NCBI RefSeq assembly: GCF_900106995.1
Contig: NZ_FNOK01000021.1
Span: 62,001-126,000 of the forward strand
Direction of reading: 5' to 3'
Source: Saccharopolyspora shandongensis
GTDB lineage: Bacteria > Actinomycetota > Actinomycetes > Mycobacteriales > Pseudonocardiaceae
DNA length: 64,000 nucleotides
In this document: positions 17,137 through 25,614 of the stretch, piece after piece
Position numbering within the stretch: the stretch's first letter is position 1
Layout: every line of letters begins with the position of its first letter
The notes under the pieces: generated by a model
Databases searched by the model: none
Seen by the model: only the letters and a program-made list of their open reading frames with translations
Told to the model about the DNA's origin: nothing
Translations under genes and position numbers: made by a program

Positions 17137-17741
17137 GACGACTCGGTCCCGACGTCATCTATTTCCTCAACATCCATCGGTTCACGGGCCAAGCGGGACA
17201 GCTCCTGCGCACGCTGCGAACGCCGCTGACCGTACAGGCGCGCGGAAAACGAATAGATGATCGCTACCAGGTCGTGAATGAGGTCGTCGGTTCCTTCGGC
17301 GGCCTCATTCACGACGATGATCCGGCGGCCCTGGGCGGTGACGAACAGTTCAAACCAGCGGAACCCGAACCGAGTCAACCGGTCCTTGTGTTCCACGATC
17401 AACGTTCCCCACGTGTCCCGCTTGAGCAGCGCGGTGAGGGCTTTGCGCTTGTCGTTCACCCCAGAGCCGACCTCGCGCACCGATTCAACGACCTGGTAGC
17501 CGTTAGCCACGGCCCAGTCCTGCACGCGCTGTTCCTGCGTGAGCAGCTGGTCTTTTCGTATACGCGGGTCTGACACCCGTGCATAGATGGCTGCTCTGCT
17601 CAGGTCAACGTCGATGTCTTCGGGGACGTGGATGAAGCCGTGCTCGTCGGTGTAGGCGCCCTCGATCTTCCCGGCCCTGTACCGGTTCCAAGCGGTCCGG
17701 TAGGTCACCGAGTTCCTACGCGCGTACTCCGACAACTTCAC
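17133..17741 (-). CDS. tnpA: IS607-type serine recombinase transposase TnpA
   Basis: 202 residues: an N-terminal MerR-like HTH (MKLSEYARRNSVTYRTAWNRYRAGKI) and then a serine recombinase catalytic domain with nucleophile Ser57 in AAIYARVSDPR, followed by LTRFGFRWFELF and a C-terminal helix. This order, with the DNA-binding domain before the catalytic domain, defines IS607-family transposases. It makes the transposition breaks; TnpB is the accessory nuclease. The two genes overlap by four bases. IS607 elements lack terminal inverted repeats and target duplications, so the ends cannot be read from sequence. The element sits between two operons sharing a putative TetR operator. Confidence 0.93.
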   Translation of the reverse strand: MKLSEYARRNSVTYRTAWNRYRAGKIEGAYTDEHGFIHVPEDIDVDLSRAAIYARVSDPRIRKDQLLTQEQRVQDWAVANGYQVVESVREVGSGVNDKRKALTALLKRDTWGTLIVEHKDRLTRFGFRWFELFVTAQGRRIIVVNEAAEGTDDLIHDLVAIIYSFSARLYGQRRSQRAQELSRLAREPMDVEEIDDVGTESS

Positions 17742-17887
17742 ATGGAAAGATTGCCATACATTTCCAGAAGATGCCGCACATGTAGCGAGACCGATTCAGC
17801 GAGTCGTCCACCGGAAAGGCCCGCGGCTCGCTCCACGACCTCGCGATGACCACTGTGGACTTTCGTGCGCAGCTCGCCGACGACGCC

Positions 17888-17920
17888 GAGGCCGCACAGC
17901 GGGTGACGCTGTGCGGCCTC
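17888..17920 (-). terminator. Hairpin terminator after the FAD oxidoreductase gene
   Basis: GAGGCCGCACAGC (17888-17900) and GCTGTGCGGCCTC (17908-17920) form a perfect 13-bp stem with a seven-base loop, 14 bases beyond the oxidoreductase stop on the minus strand. It isolates that gene from the IS607 element. Confidence 0.7.
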
Positions 17921-17933
17921 GGGTCGCGGATCC

Positions 17934-19328
17934 TCAGCTGCCGAAGCCGAGGCCGAGCCGGTCGAGGGTCTGGAGCCAGAGGTTGCGGCGACCGGCGTTG
18001 CGGTCGGCGCGCGCCATGGACCACTTGGTCAGCGAGACCCCGGCCGAGCGGATCGGTTCCGGCGGCCAGGGCATCGGCTTGCGGCGGACCATCTCCAACG
18101 CGGTGCGCTCGGTCTGCTCGCCGGCGAGGAGGTCCAGCATCACCTGCGCGCCGAAGCGGCTCGCGCCGACACCGAGCCCGGTGTAGCCGGCCGCGTAGGC
18201 GACCTTGCCGTGGTAGGCGGTGTCGAAGAAGACCGAGAAGCGGGCGCAGGTGTCGATCGCACCTCCCCATGCGTGGGTGAAGCGAACTCCTTCCAGCTGC
18301 GGGAAGGTCTGGAAGAAGTGCTCGGCCAGGATGCGGAACACCTCGGGGCGCTGGTCGTGCTCGGCGCGTACCCGGCCGCGGTAGTGGTAGACGGCTTCGT
18401 AGCCGCCCCACAGGATCCGGTTGTCCGCCGAGAGCCGCACGTAGTGGAACTGGTTGCCGCTGTCGGAAAAGCCCTGCCGGTTGCGCCAGCCGAGCGAGGC
18501 GAGCCGGTCGTCGGCCAGGGGCTCGGTCATCAGGGCGTAGTCGTACACCGGGATGGTGTAGGGGCGGTGGCGGCGGAGCGGGGAGGGGAAGGCGTTGGTG
18601 GCAAGCGCGACCCGGCGCGCCCGTACGCTGCCGTAGGGAGTGCGGACGACGACCTGGGCGCCGTCCTCGGCGATGTCGGTGGCAGAGGTGTGCTCGAAGA
18701 GGCGCACGCCGGTGTCCAGGCACGCCTGTTTGAGTCCCCAGGCGAGGCGGGCCGGGTTGGCCATCGCGACGCCGTCCCGGTCCCAGACCGCGCCGAGGAA
18801 GGTCGGCGAGTTGATCTCGGCGCGCACCGCCTCGGCGTCCAGGGCGATCAGTTCGCTGCCGTAACGCGCGGCGATCCCGGGGAGCTCGTGCAGTTCGTCG
18901 ACCTGGTGCGGCTCGGTCGCGACGACGAGTTCGCCGGGGCGTTCCCAGTCGCAGTCGATGTCGTAGCGCCGGACGGTGTCCTCGATGGACTGCAGGTTCT
19001 CCCGCCCGAGTCGTTCCAGCCGGGCGAGCTCGCCCGGCCAGCGCCGCAGGCCGTTGCCCAGGCCGTGGGTGAGGCTGGCCGCGCAGAAGCCGCCGTTGCG
19101 CCCGGAGGCGGCCCAGCCGGACTCCCGGCCCTCGATCAGCACGACGTCCAGCGAGGGGTCGCGTTCCTTGGCGAGCAACGCGGTCCACAGGCCGCTGTAC
19201 CCGCCACCCACCACCAGCAGGTCGCAGCAGGTGTCGGAGACCAGCGCGGAGGCGGCCTGCGGTCGTCCGGGGTCGTCCAGCCAGAAGGGGGCGGGCTTGG
19301 CGTCTTGGAGGGATCGCACGGGATCCAT
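17934..19328 (-). CDS. FAD-dependent oxidoreductase, DAO family (gamma-glutamylputrescine oxidase-like)
   Basis: 464 residues. The N-terminal FAD-binding DLLVVGGGYSGLWTALLAKE is followed by the GRESGWAASGRNGGFCAASLTHG segment seen in PuuB/OrdL-type amine oxidases, and near the end by AAGYTGLGVGASRFGAQVMLDLL. These flavoenzymes oxidise secondary or primary amines (for example gamma-glutamylputrescine) to aldehydes with H2O2 release. ATG 19328 has AGAAGGAG upstream; the in-frame ATG at 19370 overlaps the predicted -10 and is unlikely. Divergent from the TetR gene, with a degenerate operator copy over its promoter. Substrate presumably delivered by the remote APC permease. Confidence 0.9.
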   Translation of the reverse strand: MDPVRSLQDAKPAPFWLDDPGRPQAASALVSDTCCDLLVVGGGYSGLWTALLAKERDPSLDVVLIEGRESGWAASGRNGGFCAASLTHGLGNGLRRWPGELARLERLGRENLQSIEDTVRRYDIDCDWERPGELVVATEPHQVDELHELPGIAARYGSELIALDAEAVRAEINSPTFLGAVWDRDGVAMANPARLAWGLKQACLDTGVRLFEHTSATDIAEDGAQVVVRTPYGSVRARRVALATNAFPSPLRRHRPYTIPVYDYALMTEPLADDRLASLGWRNRQGFSDSGNQFHYVRLSADNRILWGGYEAVYHYRGRVRAEHDQRPEVFRILAEHFFQTFPQLEGVRFTHAWGGAIDTCARFSVFFDTAYHGKVAYAAGYTGLGVGASRFGAQVMLDLLAGEQTERTALEMVRRKPMPWPPEPIRSAGVSLTKWSMARADRNAGRRNLWLQTLDRLGLGFGS

Positions 19329-19387
19329 GCGGGTAGCACTCCTTCTGTGCTCGGTGGATCTCCATGACACAGCTGGGCACAGATAAC

Positions 19388-19402
19388 GTCAATGGTGTTG
19401 TC
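19388..19402. promoter_or_regulatory. Degenerate operator copy before the FAD oxidoreductase gene
   Basis: GTCAATGGTGTTGTC, two substitutions from the perfect palindromes at 12249 and 19505. Read on the minus strand it supplies TTGACG (19392-19387), a 17-base spacer and TGTCAT (19369-19364) as a promoter-like pair, the same geometry as at the other two sites. Confidence 0.6.
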
Positions 19403-19504
19403 ATAAGGCGGTGGTGGGCCGATGCGGATTTGCTGCCGGCAGGCGCGGCCGGAGGCGCCGCCGCGGAACGCGATGACAGCCGGGAGTGCTGGTGGGTCCA
19501 CCGA

Positions 19505-19519
19505 GTCAACGGTGTTGAC
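19505..19519. promoter_or_regulatory. Operator GTCAAC-GGT-GTTGAC before the TetR gene
   Basis: Perfect 6-3-6 palindrome. Its right half makes TTGACG (19515-19520), and AATACT follows after 18 bases (19539-19544) as a possible -10, 34 bases before the TetR ATG. The arrangement predicts autorepression by TetR. Confidence 0.7.
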
Positions 19520-19577
19520 GTAATTTTGCGGGGACGCCAATACTGGAGTACCGCACGAGCCAGCACCGGAGGTCCTG

Positions 19578-20333
19578 ATGGCGAGCACGCAGCGAGTTGC
19601 ACATGAACGGCAACGACGGCGCCGCACGCGCAGCGGCGTGCTGCTCTCCACCGACACGATCATCGACTGCGCTCTGCGGCTCAGCCACGAGCACGGGCCC
19701 GACGCCCTCAGCGTCCGCCGCCTGGGTGCCGCGCTCGGCTGCGACCCCAGCGCGATCTACCGCTACTTCCACAACACAGACGACCTTCTGCTCGCCATCG
19801 CGGACCGCCTGGTCGGCCGAGCTGTGGAAGGCCTCCAGGTCGGCGACGACTGGATGGCCGGGCTGCGTGAGATGGCGCACCGGATTCGCGACAATTACCA
19901 GGCCCAACCCCGGGTGGCCGTGCTCGTCGCATCCCGCGTCACCCGCCGCGAGAACGAGTTCCGCGCGGTCGAAACCGGTGTCTCCCTGCTCCTGCGGGCG
20001 GGATTCGATGCCCGCACCGCGGTCCAGCACTACCACGCCTTCATCGACACGGTCCTCGGCCACGCGGCTCTGGACGTGGCCGCCCTGACCCTGCCGAAGG
20101 ACAAGTACGAAGCGGACGCGCAAGCCTGGACGAATGCCTACCAAGCCCTGCCCGCGGAGACCTATCCCGCGATCGCCGCGGTACGGCACGAACTGCCCAG
20201 GATGGCGGGCAGTTCGTTCGACAACGCAGTCGACCTGATGATCTCGGCCATAGCCGCGCAAGTCCCGGCCACCAAGGTCCGGCCGAGGGGGAACATGCGC
20301 GCGGCAGACCGTGCCAGCAGGAAGTCCAAATAG
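19578..20333 (+). CDS. TetR-family transcriptional regulator
   Basis: 251 residues. The N-terminal HTH is typical: STDTIIDCALRLSHEHGPDALSVRRLGAALGCDPSAIYRYFHNTDDLLLAIADRLV; the C-terminal effector domain is TetR_C-like but unassigned. The Arg-rich first 15 residues are a basic N-terminal arm. ATG 19578 is preceded by GGAGG. It is divergent from the FAD oxidoreductase gene; three copies of one palindrome lie at its own promoter, at that gene's promoter and 7 kb away before the APC permease operon. The inducer may be an amine or its oxidation product. Confidence 0.92.
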   Translation: MASTQRVAHERQRRRRTRSGVLLSTDTIIDCALRLSHEHGPDALSVRRLGAALGCDPSAIYRYFHNTDDLLLAIADRLVGRAVEGLQVGDDWMAGLREMAHRIRDNYQAQPRVAVLVASRVTRRENEFRAVETGVSLLLRAGFDARTAVQHYHAFIDTVLGHAALDVAALTLPKDKYEADAQAWTNAYQALPAETYPAIAAVRHELPRMAGSSFDNAVDLMISAIAAQVPATKVRPRGNMRAADRASRKSK

Positions 20334-20658
20334 GATTTCCAGGCTGTCGGGTGATATTGCCGGACAGTACGTGAGGTCCCGGCACAACGGTCAGAGCTTT
20401 GGGTTCCCTGGCGCGAGGACTTCGCGCGGCTTCCCGCCGCAACTCAGCCCGCAGCTCCAGGCTTCGAGCCTGCCCCCAAGCCAAACATCAAGATATGTCG
20501 CCGAACGCATGGCTATCAGTGAGCGCTTACTGGGCCCGGCGCGGGTTCATGGAGAACCGGCGCCGGGCCTTCGGGCAGGGGTTGGTGGTCGAGCGCTGGC
20601 GATCGTCGGCGAGGCGAGCCTGCGCCGCGCCGGGAACCGGTTGAAGTGGCAGCAGAGA

Positions 20659-20703
20659 GCAAGGCCGTTCCGACGCCTTGGAAAGGCGTCGGAACGGCCT
20701 TGC
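20659..20703. terminator. Long perfect hairpin, bidirectional terminator
   Basis: GCAAGGCCGTTCCGACGCCTT (20659-20679) is followed by a three-base loop and its exact reverse complement (20683-20703), a perfect 21-bp stem. It lies just past the mmsA stop on the minus strand and downstream of the TetR gene on the plus strand, so it can serve both. The rest of 20334-20658 has no supportable gene. Confidence 0.75.
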
Positions 20704-20721
20704 GCGTCATCGGATAGCACC

Positions 20722-22239
20722 TCAGGAATGGGTCGGCATCGCGAATTCCGCGCGCACCTGGCTGTCGTTGGGCCAGCGGGTGGTGGCGGTCTTGTAGCGG
20801 GTGTAGAACCGCACGCCTTCGGGGCCGTGGACGTGGTGGTCGCCGAAGAGCGACCGCTTCCAGCCGCCGAAGGAGTGGAAGGCCATGGGCACCGGGATCG
20901 GTACGTTGACGCCGACCATGCCCGCCTTGACCTTGGCCAGGAAGGTGCGGGCGGTGTTGCCGTCGGCGGTGAAGATCGCCGTGCCGTTGCCGAACTCGTG
21001 GTCGTTGACCAGCTTCAGAGCCTCGGTGAACGATTGGGCGCGCACCATCGCGAGTACCGGGCCGAAGATCTCCTCGCGGTAGATCCGCATGTCCGGAGTG
21101 ACGTGGTCGAAGAGCGACCCGCCGATGAAGAAGCCGCCCTCGTGCCCGGGGAACGGGGTCTGGCGGCCGTCGACGACCAGCTCGGCTCCTTCTTCGGTGC
21201 CCACGTCGAGGTACCCGGCCACCTTGTCCCGGTGAGCCTTGGTGACCAGGGGGCCCATCTCGACTCCGTCCTCGGTGCCGGGGCCGACCTTGAGGTCGGC
21301 GAGGGCCGCGATGAGGCGCTCGCGCAGGGCGTTCGCGGTCTCCTCACCGACGGGGACGGCGACCGAGATCGCCATGCACCGCTCGCCGGCCGAGCCGTAG
21401 GCGGCTCCCATCAGCGCGGCGACGGTCTGGTCGAGGTCGGCGTCGGGCATGACGAGCATGTGGTTCTTGGCGCCGCCGAGCGCCTGGACCCGCTTGCCGT
21501 TGGCGGAAGCCGTCTTGTGGACGTACTCGGCGATGGGAGTCGAGCCGACGAAGCTGACCGCCTCGACGTCGTCGTGCGCGAGGAGCGCGTCCACGGCGGT
21601 CTTGTCGCCGTGGACGACGTTGAACACGCCCTTGGGCAGTCCGGCCTCGGCGAGCAGCTTGGCGAGTTCAACGCTCAGGGTGGGGTCCTTCTCCGACGGC
21701 TTCATCACGAAGGTGTTCCCGCAGGCGAGCGCGACGGGGAACATCCACATGGGCACCATGGCGGGGAAGTTGAACGGCGAGATGCCCGCGACCACACCGA
21801 GTGGCTGGCGCAGGGACACCGCGTCCACCGCGCGGGCGACGTTCTCGGAGAACTCCCCCTTCAGCTGCTGGGGGATGCCGCAGGCGAACTCGACGACTTC
21901 GAGCCCGCGGACGATCTCGCCCTTGGCGTCGTCGAGCACCTTGCCGTGCTCGGCCGTGATGATCGCGGCCAGGCGGTCCGTCTCGCGTTCCACCAGGTCT
22001 CGGAACCGGAACAGGATGCGGGCGCGGATGTGCGGCGGGGTGACGGACCAGGTTTCGAACGCCTCGGCGGCGGCCCGGACCGTGGCGTCCACGTCCGCGG
22101 CCGTTCCCAGGGCGACGAGGCCTGTCACCTGGCCGGTGGCCGGGTTGTACACCTCGCTGCGGTGCTGGGCGTCGCGGTCGTCGAGGCGGCAGTCGATGTA
22201 GTGGTCAATGTGTGCGGGGGCGGTTGCTGTCGTGGTCAT
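20722..22239 (-). CDS. mmsA: CoA-acylating methylmalonate-semialdehyde dehydrogenase
   Basis: 505 residues, ALDH superfamily. The family-specific features are present: GVVAGISPFNFPAMVPMWMF, the MmsA-type VQALGGAKNHMLVMPDAD in place of the usual ELGGK glutamate motif, and the nucleophile in GSAGERCMAISVAV. It converts methylmalonate or malonate semialdehyde with CoA and NAD to propionyl- or acetyl-CoA and CO2. It lies directly downstream of the iron alcohol dehydrogenase in the same direction, with a 36-base gap, so the two form one operon that could turn a 3-hydroxyacid or alcohol into an acyl-CoA. Confidence 0.95.
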   Translation of the reverse strand: MTTTATAPAHIDHYIDCRLDDRDAQHRSEVYNPATGQVTGLVALGTAADVDATVRAAAEAFETWSVTPPHIRARILFRFRDLVERETDRLAAIITAEHGKVLDDAKGEIVRGLEVVEFACGIPQQLKGEFSENVARAVDAVSLRQPLGVVAGISPFNFPAMVPMWMFPVALACGNTFVMKPSEKDPTLSVELAKLLAEAGLPKGVFNVVHGDKTAVDALLAHDDVEAVSFVGSTPIAEYVHKTASANGKRVQALGGAKNHMLVMPDADLDQTVAALMGAAYGSAGERCMAISVAVPVGEETANALRERLIAALADLKVGPGTEDGVEMGPLVTKAHRDKVAGYLDVGTEEGAELVVDGRQTPFPGHEGGFFIGGSLFDHVTPDMRIYREEIFGPVLAMVRAQSFTEALKLVNDHEFGNGTAIFTADGNTARTFLAKVKAGMVGVNVPIPVPMAFHSFGGWKRSLFGDHHVHGPEGVRFYTRYKTATTRWPNDSQVRAEFAMPTHS

Positions 22240-22275
22240 CGCGGCTCCTCGAGTGGCTGGGAATCAGACCCATTT

Positions 22276-23436
22276 CTAGGCGTAGATCCGGGAGTAGAGG
22301 TCCTGGATCTGGTCGGTGGTGGGCACGACGGGGTTGTTGGCAGGCGAGCCGGAAGCAAGCGCCTGCTCGGCCATGAGGGGCGTCAGGCGGTTCCAGGCGT
22401 CCTGGTCGATGCCGTAGTTACGGGGCGTGGGTACTTCCAGGTCACGGCACAGGCTGCGGAGGGCGTCGACGAGCTTGTCGGCGGCCACGGCATCGCTGTC
22501 CGTGGTGGCCGCGGCTCCCAGGGAGCGGGCGCAGTCGGCGTACCGGCTGGGCGCCGCCTGCACGGAGAAGGCGGTCACCGCGGGGAACAGCATGGCGTTC
22601 GACAGGCCGTGGGCGACGTGGAAGTGGGCGCCGATCGGGCGGCTCATGCCGTGCACGAGGGCCACGCTGGAGTTCGAGAACGCGATGCCGGCCTGGGTGG
22701 CGGCGAGCATCATGGCCTCGCGGGCCTGGGCGTCCCCGCCGTCGGCGTAGGCGTGGCGGAGATGGCGGCCGATGGTGCCGATCGCGGTGAGGGCGAGGCT
22801 GTCGGAGAAGGGGTTGGCCTTGCGGCTCACGTACGCCTCGACGGCGTGGGTGAGCGCGTCGATGCCGGTGTCGGCGGTCAGCCGGGGTGGCATCGACATG
22901 GTCAGTTCGACGTCGACCACGGCGGCGAGCGGCAGGAACGCCGGGCCCAGGCAGAGCATCTTTTCGTCCGTGGTGCTGTCGGTGATGACGGTGAACTGGG
23001 TTGCTTCCGATCCGCTGCCGGCGGTGGTGGGGACCGCGATCACCGGGAGCGCCGGCCCGAGGTTGACGCGCGGCGCCTTGTACTCGCGCATGTGACCGCC
23101 CTGCACGCCGAGCAGGGCGAGGGCCTTGGCGGTGTCCATCGGGCTGCCGCCCCCGAACCCGATCACCGAGTCCGCGTCGTGGTCGTGCAACGCCTTCAAG
23201 CCCGAGGCCACGGAGTCGGTCGTCGGGTCGGGCACGGTGTCGGAAAACAGCCGCGGGCGTAGCCCGGCCTTCAGCAGCGTCGCCTTCAGGTGTTCCGCCG
23301 CGCCCGTCCCGACCAGGAACGCATCCGTCACGAGGAGAGGGCGGTTCAGCCCCAGTCCCATGATGACGTCGCCCAACTCGTCGGCGGCGCCGCGGCCGAC
23401 GCGCATGATCCGTGGCAGAGACAGGTTGGCAACCAT
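22276..23436 (-). CDS. Iron-containing alcohol dehydrogenase (group III)
   Basis: 386 residues. It has the nucleotide-binding GFGGGSPMDTAKALALL, the VPTTAGSGSEATQF motif, and metal ligands in DTGIDALTHAVEAYVS and VALVHGMSRPIGAHFHVAHGLSNAMLFP. Such enzymes oxidise primary alcohols, 4-hydroxybutyrate or 3-hydroxypropionate-type substrates with NAD. ATG 23436 with GAGAGG upstream is preferred; the in-frame start at 23529 is not supported. First gene of the operon with mmsA and divergent from a LysR regulator. The pairing suggests oxidation of a hydroxyacid or diol to a semialdehyde handed to MmsA. Confidence 0.92.
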   Translation of the reverse strand: MVANLSLPRIMRVGRGAADELGDVIMGLGLNRPLLVTDAFLVGTGAAEHLKATLLKAGLRPRLFSDTVPDPTTDSVASGLKALHDHDADSVIGFGGGSPMDTAKALALLGVQGGHMREYKAPRVNLGPALPVIAVPTTAGSGSEATQFTVITDSTTDEKMLCLGPAFLPLAAVVDVELTMSMPPRLTADTGIDALTHAVEAYVSRKANPFSDSLALTAIGTIGRHLRHAYADGGDAQAREAMMLAATQAGIAFSNSSVALVHGMSRPIGAHFHVAHGLSNAMLFPAVTAFSVQAAPSRYADCARSLGAAATTDSDAVAADKLVDALRSLCRDLEVPTPRNYGIDQDAWNRLTPLMAEQALASGSPANNPVVPTTDQIQDLYSRIYA

Positions 23437-23578
23437 GGAGAACCTCTCAACGGTGGGAGGAAGGGGAGGGTGGCTTGGTGCTCCGGCCGGGGCTGTTCGA
23501 CTGTGACACCCGCGGCGATGTGCGTTCAATCGCCAATGACGCAGACGCGATGTGCAGAAATGCAGATAGGGTGTTCCC

Positions 23579-24547
23579 GTGCACCCCCGTTCCCGCCCAG
23601 CCGCCGGGGATCCGGCCCCGCCTCCGCCGGCGGACCGCAGCAGGCTTGATCCGCGCTTGATCCGCGCGGACGATCTTCGCTACCTGCTCGCGGTCGCCCG
23701 CACGGGGCGTCTGGTGGCCGCGGCCGACGCACTCGGCGTGGACCACACCACCGTGTCCCGCCGTGTCGCGGCATTGGAGAAGAGCCTGGGCTTGCGGCTG
23801 ATCGAGCGCGGTTCGGAGGGCTGGGCCCTGACGGACGCCGGTAGGGCCGTCTCGGAGAACGCACGCGCGATCGAGGAGGCCCTCGCGCGCGTCGTCGACG
23901 CAGTGTCCGGTCAGGACGCGCCGTCACTTCACGGCACCGTGCGGGTGAGCGCCCCGGACGGCTTCGGCACCGTCGTCGCCACGCCCGCCCTGACCCGGAT
24001 ACGCCGACGCCACCCCGGTCTCCAGGCTGAACTGATCACGGCGACCCGGCAGCTGGCCCTACATGCGTCCGGTTTCGATCTCGCCCTGGCCATCGGCAGA
24101 CCGTCGGGGAGCCGCCTGGAGACCGAACACCTCACCGACTACACGTTGGGGCTGTACGCCAGCGACGAGTACCTCGCCCGGTGCGGGTCCCCTGGGACAC
24201 TTTCCGACCTGCGAGAACACGTGCTGATCTTCTACATCGAGTCGATGCTCCAGGTCGGCGACCTCGACATCGAACGCCATCTGCCGGGATTCACTCCCGC
24301 CTTCTCCTCCACGAACGTCTTCGCCCAGCTCGAAGCCACCCGCCTGGGGGCGGGCATCGGCGTGCTGCCGGCGTTCCTGGCCCACCGGGCCCAGCTGCGG
24401 CGGCTGCTGGCCAACGAGGTCGACATCCGACTGCCGATCACGCTGGCCGTGCGGCGGGAAGCGGCCACCCACCCCGCCGTCCGGGCCGTGCGCGACGCCC
24501 TACGGCAGGAGGTCGCTGACCGCACCGCAGAGCTTCTCCCGGAATGA
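23579..24547 (+). CDS. LysR-family transcriptional regulator
   Basis: 322 residues: HTH in LRYLLAVARTGRLVAAADALGVDHTTVSRRVAALEKSLGLRLIERG, then a LysR substrate domain. The Pro/Arg-rich first 25 residues precede the HTH and are unusual, so a later internal start is conceivable. GTG 23579 lies 142 bases from the divergent alcohol dehydrogenase start. The intergenic TGCAGAAATGCA palindrome (23553-23564) is a candidate binding site. Most likely the regulator of the alcohol dehydrogenase/mmsA operon. Confidence 0.9.
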   Translation: MHPRSRPAAGDPAPPPPADRSRLDPRLIRADDLRYLLAVARTGRLVAAADALGVDHTTVSRRVAALEKSLGLRLIERGSEGWALTDAGRAVSENARAIEEALARVVDAVSGQDAPSLHGTVRVSAPDGFGTVVATPALTRIRRRHPGLQAELITATRQLALHASGFDLALAIGRPSGSRLETEHLTDYTLGLYASDEYLARCGSPGTLSDLREHVLIFYIESMLQVGDLDIERHLPGFTPAFSSTNVFAQLEATRLGAGIGVLPAFLAHRAQLRRLLANEVDIRLPITLAVRREAATHPAVRAVRDALRQEVADRTAELLPE

Positions 24548-24756
24548 CCTCGGCCGGCTTCCCGGCCGCATGGGCCCGCCGCTCACGAGCCTATTTCCGA
24601 CGCGTTATTCCCCGCACGCCCGTTGATGTTGCCTCTGAGGGCAAGGCTTGGCGTCCAGCCATCCCGCTGAGGCATAAGCCGGAAGGTCCCCTTTGCACAT
24701 GGACAACGTCACGCCCTCCCTCGAAATCCCGAAGACAGTTCCCGTTCCTGTTCTCG

Positions 24757-24995
24757 ATGACAAAGACCGCGTCGAAGGTCGCGGTCGGAGCACTCGTCGG
24801 CAACGCCTCTGAGCGGTACGACTTTTCCTCTGCACCGCTGCCGCCGCCATCGTCTTCGACAAGCAGTACCTCCTGCTGTTGCTACTGGCGCAGGAGCACT
24901 TCGACGCGTGGGCCGGCGCATCCCCTTCCCGTGTCCGGGCTGATCGGGAGCCGAAGTCGGCGAAGCGTCGTGCGGGCCAGCGGTACGAGGAGCGC
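24757..24995 (+). pseudogene. MHS-type MFS transporter N-terminal remnant, frameshifted
   Basis: From ATG 24757 the sequence reads MTKTASKVAVGALVGNASERYDF, then after a one-frame shift LCTAAAAIVFDKQY. Together this mimics the start of metabolite:H+ symporters (typical ...vl..s.vGt.iEwYDFfLYgtaaalvf...). The frame then continues into a short, non-hydrophobic tail ending KRRAGQRYEERG and stop. The twelve-TM body is missing, so it is a decayed fragment. Other short frames in 24548-25300 overlap on both strands and cannot be assigned. Confidence 0.55.
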
Positions 24996-25197
24996 GGCTA
25001 GGAACGTTCTGCCCTCAGGCCCGGACGGTGAGCGGTCATGTGCCGAAAGTTGTTGACCTGCATGGACGTATTTCTCGGCACGTACAGGATGAGGTTATCG
25101 GCAGAGGCAAGGACATCAAGGGTGATCCCGCCGGGCCCGCCTGCCGCTGTGCGCGAGCCCGGCCACCGGCGGCCGACCTTGAGGCACGAAAACGACG

Positions 25198-25229
25198 GTT
25201 GCGCTGTCCAGTGGAAACGACAGCACAAC
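25198..25229 (-). terminator. Hairpin downstream of the Trp/Gly-repeat peptide frame
   Basis: GTTGCGCTGTC (25198-25208) and GACAGCACAAC (25219-25229) pair with one mismatch around a ten-base loop. Read on the minus strand it is followed by CGTCGTTTTCG. It lies 127 bases beyond the stop of the peptide frame and could end that transcript. Confidence 0.4.
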
Positions 25230-25355
25230 CGCCCATATCTGTTTGCTTCCAGTCGGCAGCAGGGTGTGACTGCTTCTGGGTGGGAGCAACGGGTAGAGCT
25301 CGCTAGCTAGGAATTGGCTGATCTAGATGCGGTCTCTGGGAGTACTAGGGCCTGG

Positions 25356-25484
25356 TTACCAGCCGCCCCAGCCACCCCAGCCCCAGCCACCCCAGCCCCA
25401 GCCACCCCAGCCCCAGCCCCAGCCCCAGCCGCCCCAACCTCCCCAGTTGGTGCGCTGACGACCGAAGACATTGCTGATCTTCAT
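25356..25484 (-). CDS. 42-residue Trp/Gly-repeat peptide, possible RiPP-like precursor
   Basis: Not in any family I recognise. The minus strand has GAGGAACAGCC then ATG (25484), a 13-residue leader-like segment MKISNVFGRQRTN, and then 29 residues made only of Trp and Gly in WGG and WG units: 12 Trp and 17 Gly, ending in Trp directly before TAA. The DNA is a minisatellite of TGGGGC/TGGGGTGGC units. Points for coding: a spaced ribosome site, in-frame repeat throughout, stop exactly at the repeat end, and a hairpin downstream. Points against: no modifying enzyme is adjacent, and the plus strand also reads open as a Pro/Ala repeat. Its nearest neighbours are a decayed transporter and the PKS methyltransferase. 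Confidence 0.5.
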   Translation of the reverse strand: MKISNVFGRQRTNWGGWGGWGWGWGWGGWGWGGWGWGGWGGW

Positions 25485-25614
25485 GGCTGTTCCTCATCGT
25501 CGCTGTTGGGTGTCATGGTTTCAGTGGATCTCTGGTTCAAAATCGTGCTGTGCGCAGTGACAACACCAGGCGCGCTCCTGATGGCGAATGGGCGGGAGTG
25601 CGCGATTATCCCCC

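Noticed and set aside
20311-23262. 983-residue plus-strand open frame
   Set aside because: It runs antisense through mmsA and the alcohol dehydrogenase, both with clear catalytic motifs; long antisense frames are expected in GC-rich codon-biased DNA.
24998-25228. 76-residue minus-strand frame downstream of the Trp/Gly peptide as its modifying enzyme
   Set aside because: Too short and without any enzyme motif (no CxxxCxxC, no P450 Cys loop, no YcaO or RRE pattern); start lacks a ribosome site.
25356-25440. CRISPR-like repeat
   Set aside because: The repeats are short contiguous minisatellite units without spacers, and no cas gene is present.
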